A stretch of 10,786 nt of DNA from CAYVUV01 sp964455095 (lineage in GTDB: Bacteria > Desulfobacterota > Binatia > HRBIN30 > CADEER01), in NCBI GenBank assembly GCA_964455095.1, contig CAYVUV010000402.1:1-10786 (forward strand), given 5' to 3'. Position numbers and translations under genes: made by a program. Of this stretch, positions 7,102 through 10,786 are shown piece after piece (position 1 is the stretch's first letter; the number at the start of each line of letters is the position of its first letter). The notes beneath the pieces were generated by a model, which was not told the DNA's origin, searched no databases, and saw nothing but the letters and a program-made list of their open reading frames with translations.

Positions 7102-7133
7102 GGACCTATAGGACCCATGAGTCCTATAGGTCC
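7102..7133. terminator. Perfect 13-bp inverted repeat between convergent genes
   Basis: GGACCTATAGGAC at 7102-7114 and GTCCTATAGGTCC at 7121-7133 are exact reverse complements around the 6-base loop CCATGA. The repeat lies in the 57-bp gap between the SIMPL stop (7086, +) and the argC stop (7144, -). It would form the same strong hairpin on either transcript. Position suggests a bidirectional terminator or RNA 3'-end stabiliser. No T-run follows on either strand, so a canonical intrinsic terminator is not proven. Each arm is itself built from the near-palindromic unit CCTATAGG, and I recall similar units as dispersed repeats in some environmental genomes, so it may instead be a repeat insertion. 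Confidence 0.55.
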
Positions 7134-7143
7134 CATCATCCAC

Positions 7144-8232
7144 CTACGGATGCAGCCCGACCCCTCGCAAACCGCAGTCCTCGGGGATCCCGAGCATACA
7201 GTTCATGTTCTGAATCGCCGACGACGCGGCGCCCTTGCCCAGGTTGTCGAGGGCGCCGAAGGCGACCACGCGCCCGCGCCGCTCGTCGACGTCGACACCG
7301 AGGTGCACGTAGTTCGATCCCGCCACCGGGCCGACGCTCGGGTACGGCAGATACTGCCAGCTGGCCTTGGGATCCTTTTCCAGCCCGATGACTTTGACGA
7401 ACGGCTCGGCGCGGTAGAACTCTTCGTATAGCGCCAGTACGTCGGCGCGCGTGCGCGGCTTGGTGAGGAAGCCGTGGCACCCGGCCAGGATGCCGCGCGT
7501 GAACGGGCAGTAGTACGGCGTGAAGTGCACCGACACTGGCGCCCCGGCGAGACCCGACAGCTCCTGCTCGATCTCGTACGTATGGCGGTGATCGACGACA
7601 TTGTACGGGAAGATGGCGTTGCCGATCTCGCTGTGGTGGGTCGGTGTGGAGGGATCGGCACCGGCACCCGAGGTCCCCGACAGGCCGTCGACGACAATGC
7701 GATCGAGCTCGACCCAGCCCGCCTTGACCAGCGGCGCCATGCTGAGGATCGACGTGTAGGCGAAGCAGCCGGGATTGGCGACCAGGCGCGCCTTGGCGAT
7801 CGCCGCGCGGTGCAGCTCGGTGGCGCCGTAGGGCGCCTGTTCGACGAGGTCCCAGCAGGTGTGCTTCGCCTTGTACACCTGCTCGAAGAGCGCGCGGTCC
7901 TTGAGGCGGAAATCGGAGCCGACATCGACCACCACCGCCCCCTGGTCCAGGTAGTGCGGTGCGCGCGTCATCGACTCGCGCGACGGCATGCAGAGGAACA
8001 CCGCGTCGCACGGCGCCGCCTCTTCCTCCTTGATGAAGCGCAGCCCGGCGCCGATCAGGTTGCGATGGATCGCCTCGAGGTTCTTGTCGGCGCGCGAGGT
8101 CACCCAAGCGATCTCCGCCCGCGGGTGCGCCAGCAGCAGCCGCAGCAACTCGCCGCCCGAGTACCCCGAACCCCCGACTACTCCCACCCGCACCGTTGCT
8201 TCCGTCACTGCCGCCTCCTTCATCGCTGCCAA
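7144..8232 (-). CDS. argC: N-acetyl-gamma-glutamyl-phosphate reductase
   Basis: 362 aa, cytoplasmic. It reduces N-acetyl-gamma-glutamyl phosphate to the semialdehyde with NADPH, the third step of arginine synthesis. The N-terminal Rossmann fold starts with VGVVGGSGYSGGELLRLL (nucleotide-binding glycines at 20-27). The catalytic Cys156 lies in NPGCFAYTS. The SGTSGAG loop is at 185-191, and the family histidine block HRHT at 215-218 precedes EIEQEL. The C-terminus NLGKGAASSAIQNMN is typical. Length is normal. TTG at 8232 is taken as start because AAGGAG (minus strand, 8240-8245) lies seven bases upstream; the ATG three codons in (8223) would be 16 bases away. It stands alone, without other arg genes in view. 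A lysine-pathway homologue (LysY, acting on an aminoadipate derivative) shares this fold, so the substrate is less certain than the family. The promoter must lie in the short gap next to, or inside, the upstream repeat. Confidence 0.93.
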   Translation of the reverse strand: MAAMKEAAVTEATVRVGVVGGSGYSGGELLRLLLAHPRAEIAWVTSRADKNLEAIHRNLIGAGLRFIKEEEAAPCDAVFLCMPSRESMTRAPHYLDQGAVVVDVGSDFRLKDRALFEQVYKAKHTCWDLVEQAPYGATELHRAAIAKARLVANPGCFAYTSILSMAPLVKAGWVELDRIVVDGLSGTSGAGADPSTPTHHSEIGNAIFPYNVVDHRHTYEIEQELSGLAGAPVSVHFTPYYCPFTRGILAGCHGFLTKPRTRADVLALYEEFYRAEPFVKVIGLEKDPKASWQYLPYPSVGPVAGSNYVHLGVDVDERRGRVVAFGALDNLGKGAASSAIQNMNCMLGIPEDCGLRGVGLHP

Positions 8233-8239
8233 CTACTCA

Positions 8240-8245
8240 CTCCTT
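8240..8245 (-). promoter_or_regulatory. Shine-Dalgarno site that selects the argC TTG start
   Basis: On the minus strand this reads AAGGAG, seven bases before TTG at 8232 and sixteen before the in-frame ATG at 8223. The spacing favours TTG initiation. Confidence 0.65.
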
Positions 8246-8268
8246 CGACTCCTAAGCCGTCTCTGCTT

Positions 8269-8426
8269 CTGGTTTCCTCTCCCGGATGGGAGAGGATCAA
8301 GGTGAGGGGGATCACATTGCGCCGAAGGCCACTGATGCCCTGCCGGCTGCCAAAGCGCGGAACGGCTTCGCCGATCAATCGTATCCCCCTCGTCCTGGCC
8401 TTCTCCCATCCGGGAGAAAGAACCCT
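8269..8426 (+). repeat. Dispersed two-hairpin repeat element, copy 2
   Basis: About 158 bp, inverted relative to copy 1 at 3743-3910. The first 44 bp are identical to the reverse complement of 3867-3910, and the last 45 bp match the reverse complement of 3743-3787 at 42 positions. Hairpins are at 8276-8283/8288-8295 (8-bp stem, loop GGAT) and 8399-8407/8412-8420 (loop ATCC; one mismatch from an A replacing G). The middle is shorter than in copy 1 but keeps shared blocks. Like copy 1, it lies between two minus-strand genes, here the membrane protein gene (stop 8526) and argC (start 8232). No open frame of interest crosses it. It is probably a REP/BIME- or MITE-like family member; no transposase is nearby. 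Confidence 0.85.
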
Positions 8427-8440
8427 TGTGCGACAGGTCA

Positions 8441-8460
8441 CTAAAACTGCGAAAGGCAGT
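8441..8460 (-). terminator. Possible weak terminator of the peptidase/membrane-protein unit
   Basis: On the minus strand, ACTGC-CTTTC-GCAGT forms a 5-bp stem running directly into TTTTAG, about 65 bases after the membrane protein stop at 8526. The position is right for an intrinsic terminator, but the stem is short and the T-run is only four. The rest of the 8427-8525 gap shows nothing definite beyond a repeated CTGCGAAAG (8447-8455, 8481-8489). Confidence 0.3.
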
Positions 8461-8525
8461 ATTTACTGTACCGCGGCGCGCTGCGAAAGCGACCGGTGCC
8501 CGCTTCCTCGCCCGTTGAAACGCGC

Positions 8526-9371
8526 TCACGCCTGCAGCTCGCTCTGCGCCGCGAAACACCAGACCCGCATCGCCATGCGGGCGCACAGGAAGACTTCGCC
8601 CCAGAGCAGCGATCCGGTGACCCCCAGAATCTCGTTCACCGGCAGCGCCAGACCGATCAGCTGGTACACCAGCCACAGCCCCAACGCCGCCGTCTGCAGA
8701 ACGATGGCGAGCGGAATGGCGCCTTCGCCGCCGCGCAGCACGAAACGCCAGGCCCACCCGTAGGCCGCCAGCACGCCGCAGTCCGCCGCACCGGCGCGAA
8801 TGCGCGCGTGGTCGTGCACCGCGGCGAGCAGCACGTAGCCCATGGCCCACAGCACAGCGGCGGCGGCGTAGATCGCCTCGGGCAGCGCCGCTGACGTGCT
8901 CGCCACCGTCCACTGTTGGGCCTCCCATACGGCGCCCCACACCGCGCCAGACAGGGCAGCCAACAGCAGCAGGGCGAGGCCATACAGCCCCGCCATCACC
9001 GGCGCCAGCCGCAGCCCGCGCCACCACACCCGGCGCCACTTCTCGTCGGGCTCGGCGCGCACGGCGCAGACGACGACGCCGTGCAGCCAGAACCACAACA
9101 GCACGTTGTGCGCCGCCATGAACGCTCCCAGCACCAGCAGCATGCGCAAGCTGGTCGCGTGATGGCGGTAGAGATCGACCAGCACTTGCGCATCGAGTGT
9201 CTTGAGCAGCGTGCGCGTCGCCAGCGAGCCGTCGAGCACCAGCGCCAGCCAGTAGCCGCTGGCCAGCGCGAAGACGACGCCGAAGACGCCGTTGATCAGC
9301 CACAGGACCAGCGTCAGCGGCCACGTCTCGGCGGCCAGCCACGCGCCGCGAATGAATGAGCGCAGCACCAT
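8526..9371 (-). CDS. Six-helix integral membrane protein paired with the metallopeptidase
   Basis: 281 aa. Hydrophobic segments lie at about 18-46, 77-104, 120-148, 163-185, 217-243 and 246-268, indicating six membrane helices. A basic, Trp-rich loop (KWRRVWWRGLR, 111-121) lies between the second and third helices, and a VHDHARIRAG motif (185-194) follows the fourth. A D-x-ARI-type motif at this position recurs in uncharacterised bacterial membrane proteins. There is no signal peptide, catalytic motif or transporter signature. The ATG at 9371 lies 23 nt after the peptidase stop, with only a weak GAAG next to it, so translation is probably coupled to the upstream gene. The same frame stays open upstream to 10781, but that part is the out-of-frame reading of the peptidase gene. 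By recall, similar membrane proteins often follow this type of peptidase. A role as anchor or partner is inference. Confidence 0.8.
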   Translation of the reverse strand: MVLRSFIRGAWLAAETWPLTLVLWLINGVFGVVFALASGYWLALVLDGSLATRTLLKTLDAQVLVDLYRHHATSLRMLLVLGAFMAAHNVLLWFWLHGVVVCAVRAEPDEKWRRVWWRGLRLAPVMAGLYGLALLLLAALSGAVWGAVWEAQQWTVASTSAALPEAIYAAAAVLWAMGYVLLAAVHDHARIRAGAADCGVLAAYGWAWRFVLRGGEGAIPLAIVLQTAALGLWLVYQLIGLALPVNEILGVTGSLLWGEVFLCARMAMRVWCFAAQSELQA

Positions 9372-9394
9372 CTTCGCGCGGGCCCGGGGGCGGC

Positions 9395-10786
9395 TCAGAA
9401 CCCCGTCAGCAGGTGTAACAGCCCCTGCATCCACAAGCCCCAGCGGCCGGCCAGGCGCACGATGCCCCGCGTGCCGGGCTGCCGCATACGCGAGTTGTTC
9501 AGCTGATCGACGTCGAGCGCCAACTTGTGGCCCGGGTCGACGACGGCGTAGGCCGCGCGCTGCGTGCTGACGATGTCGAGCCGCCGCCAGCGTTCCTGGC
9601 CATCCCATACCTCGCGCGTCTCGCTGCCGTCGTCGAAGACGACGACGACGTCGACCGGCATGCGCACCTCGCCGCGCCGCTCGACGATCACCTCGGTGCG
9701 ATAGCGCGGCGGGCTCGGCGCCTCCCCGGCCCCGGCGTCGCGCTCGCGCCCGGCGACGGGCTTGACGTCGTGGCCCTCGATGCGCGCCACGGCGTAGTCG
9801 AGCTGGCCCGTGCCGTCGAGCGTCTGGCTGAAGAACCACTCCAGCGGCTCGCCGACGCTCTCCTCGATGGCGCGACGGAAGTCGGCACCGGTCGGGTGGC
9901 GGAAGCGCCAGGTGCGGTAGTAGTCGCGCAGCGCCGTGCGCAGCCGGTCGCCGCCGAGGTAGCGGTCGAGCGTCAGCAGCGTCAGTGCCGTCTTGGCGTA
10001 CGTGGTGCTGTTGTAGCTGTCCGAATCGAGCATGCGATGCGCCGGCGTGACGATGGCGTCGACGCTCGGCGCGACGAGGTAGTCGAGGCGAAACGCCGCG
10101 GCGCCGTCGAGCTGCAGGCCGAGGAAGTCGACGTAGCTCGCCGGCGCGCCGTACGCATCGTCCATCACGAGGGTCTCGACGTAGGAGTTGACGCCCTCGT
10201 CGAGCCACGCGTCGCCCACCTCGTCGTTGGCGACGGCGCCGTACCAGTACTGGTGGCCGAACTCGTGCACGGTGACCACCTCGGGCAGGCGCAGGCCGCT
10301 CGGCATCCACCAGGTCGTGCCGAGCGTGATCAGCATCGGGTACTCCATCCCACCGGCCTCCTGCGCACCGGGGCCTGGGTCGACGGCGGTCAGGACCGGA
10401 TACGGGTACGGGCCGAACCACGCTTCGTAGCGTTCGATCGCCGCGCGCAGTGCCGTCAGATAGCGCCGCGCCTGGTAGTGGTGGTGCGGTTGCACGAGCA
10501 GGCGAACGTGTACCGCGCCGATCGTCTCGTCGACGACCTCGAAGCGCGGGTCGGCCACCCAGGCGAAGTCGTGCACGTTCTCGGCCGTCACGTCGAGCGT
10601 CTTGGTGCCATCGCCGTTGTCGTGCTCGCCGCGCGCCACGCCGGTATGCCCGACGACGTAGGGTGACGGCACCGTGAGGGAGACCTCGTAGGTGCCGAAG
10701 TCGGCGGCAAACTCGGTGGTCGAGTGATACTGATGACAGGCCCACTTGCCGCCGCGCATGGCGCCGAGCTTGGGAAACCACTGCGC
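9395..10786 (-). CDS. M1-family (gluzincin) metallopeptidase, N-terminus outside window
   Basis: About 463 residues are visible; the frame is open to the window edge (AQWFPKLGAM), so the Met at 10759 is internal. Numbering from that Met, the zinc site HEFGH (165-169) is followed 19 residues later by the third ligand Glu188 in AWLDEGVNSY, the HEXXH-x18-E pattern of M1 aminopeptidases. GGMEYP (136-141) is the counterpart of the GxMEN exopeptidase motif, with Tyr replacing Asn. Tyr253 in TTYAKTAL sits where the catalytic tyrosine is expected. A beta-rich C-terminal domain (about 350-430) ends in a hydrophobic tail after LNNSR. All zinc-site residues are intact. WFPKLG...CHQYH...EFAADFGTYEV near the visible start matches the N-terminal domain of these peptidases, so roughly the first 150-250 residues are missing. 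Membrane or periplasmic location is inferred from the co-directional membrane protein gene 23 nt downstream. The M1 family is confident; the substrate is unknown. Confidence 0.93.
   Translation of the reverse strand, partial: AQWFPKLGAMRGGKWACHQYHSTTEFAADFGTYEVSLTVPSPYVVGHTGVARGEHDNGDGTKTLDVTAENVHDFAWVADPRFEVVDETIGAVHVRLLVQPHHHYQARRYLTALRAAIERYEAWFGPYPYPVLTAVDPGPGAQEAGGMEYPMLITLGTTWWMPSGLRLPEVVTVHEFGHQYWYGAVANDEVGDAWLDEGVNSYVETLVMDDAYGAPASYVDFLGLQLDGAAAFRLDYLVAPSVDAIVTPAHRMLDSDSYNSTTYAKTALTLLTLDRYLGGDRLRTALRDYYRTWRFRHPTGADFRRAIEESVGEPLEWFFSQTLDGTGQLDYAVARIEGHDVKPVAGRERDAGAGEAPSPPRYRTEVIVERRGEVRMPVDVVVVFDDGSETREVWDGQERWRRLDIVSTQRAAYAVVDPGHKLALDVDQLNNSRMRQPGTRGIVRLAGRWGLWMQGLLHLLTGF

Noticed and set aside
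8461..8470. CAGTA-TT-TACTG-like dyad at 8457-8468 as a LexA or ArgR operator
   Set aside because: The half-sites and spacing do not match CTGT-N8-ACAG or an ARG box, and it is over 200 bp from argC and overlaps the possible terminator stem.
9372..10781. Upstream extension of the membrane protein frame (about 470 codons)
   Set aside because: Low-complexity Arg/Ala/Gly translation in the wrong frame of the metallopeptidase gene. A fusion protein is not supported because the peptidase frame has intact catalytic motifs and its own stop at 9395.

Overview
The window is GC-rich DNA with densely packed, mostly housekeeping genes, and reads as bacterial chromosome. The secreted PQQ-type protein has a dockerin-like EF-hand module after its signal peptide and a Cys-rich tail. 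Together with short palindromic repeats in the gaps, this style is one I associate with uncultured deltaproteobacteria-like lineages such as Binatota (Candidatus Binatia) or their relatives. That placement is an inference from protein style, not a measurement. No tRNA, rRNA, CRISPR array, transposase, phage gene or plasmid gene was seen.

Layout, left to right. (1) On the + strand, 1-1633 is the C-terminal 60% of a homodimeric-type pyruvate dehydrogenase E1 (aceE), cut by the window edge. (2) Convergent to it, 24 bp away, is a secreted PQQ-type beta-propeller protein (1658-3694, -). (3) Upstream of that gene is a roughly 168-bp non-coding repeat with two hairpins (3743-3910). (4) Next is glutamine-dependent NAD+ synthetase, nadE (3939-5990, -). 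(5) A 90-bp divergent promoter region contains a perfect 7-bp dyad (6035-6054). (6) A two-gene + strand unit follows: a small Cys-rich zinc-ribbon-like protein (6081-6326) and a secreted SIMPL/DUF541 protein (6361-7086). (7) A perfect 13-bp inverted repeat (7102-7133) sits between convergent genes. (8) argC, N-acetyl-gamma-glutamyl-phosphate reductase, is at 7144-8232 on the - strand. (9) A second, oppositely oriented copy of the repeat lies at 8269-8426. (10) The last unit is a - strand pair: a gluzincin (M1-type) metallopeptidase (9395-10786, N-terminus outside the window) followed 23 nt later by a six-helix membrane protein (8526-9371).

The genes do not form one pathway. They cover central carbon metabolism (pyruvate to acetyl-CoA), NAD+ synthesis, arginine synthesis, and three envelope or secreted functions. 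The sequence shows no clear defence, secondary-metabolism or mobile-element system. The least explained signals are non-coding. They are the duplicated hairpin element, which in both cases occupies the gap between two co-directional genes, the palindrome between the SIMPL gene and argC, and the dyad in the nadE divergent promoter. Among proteins, the EF-hand/PQQ-propeller/Cys-rich architecture and the unnamed 81-aa zinc-ribbon protein are the most worth following.
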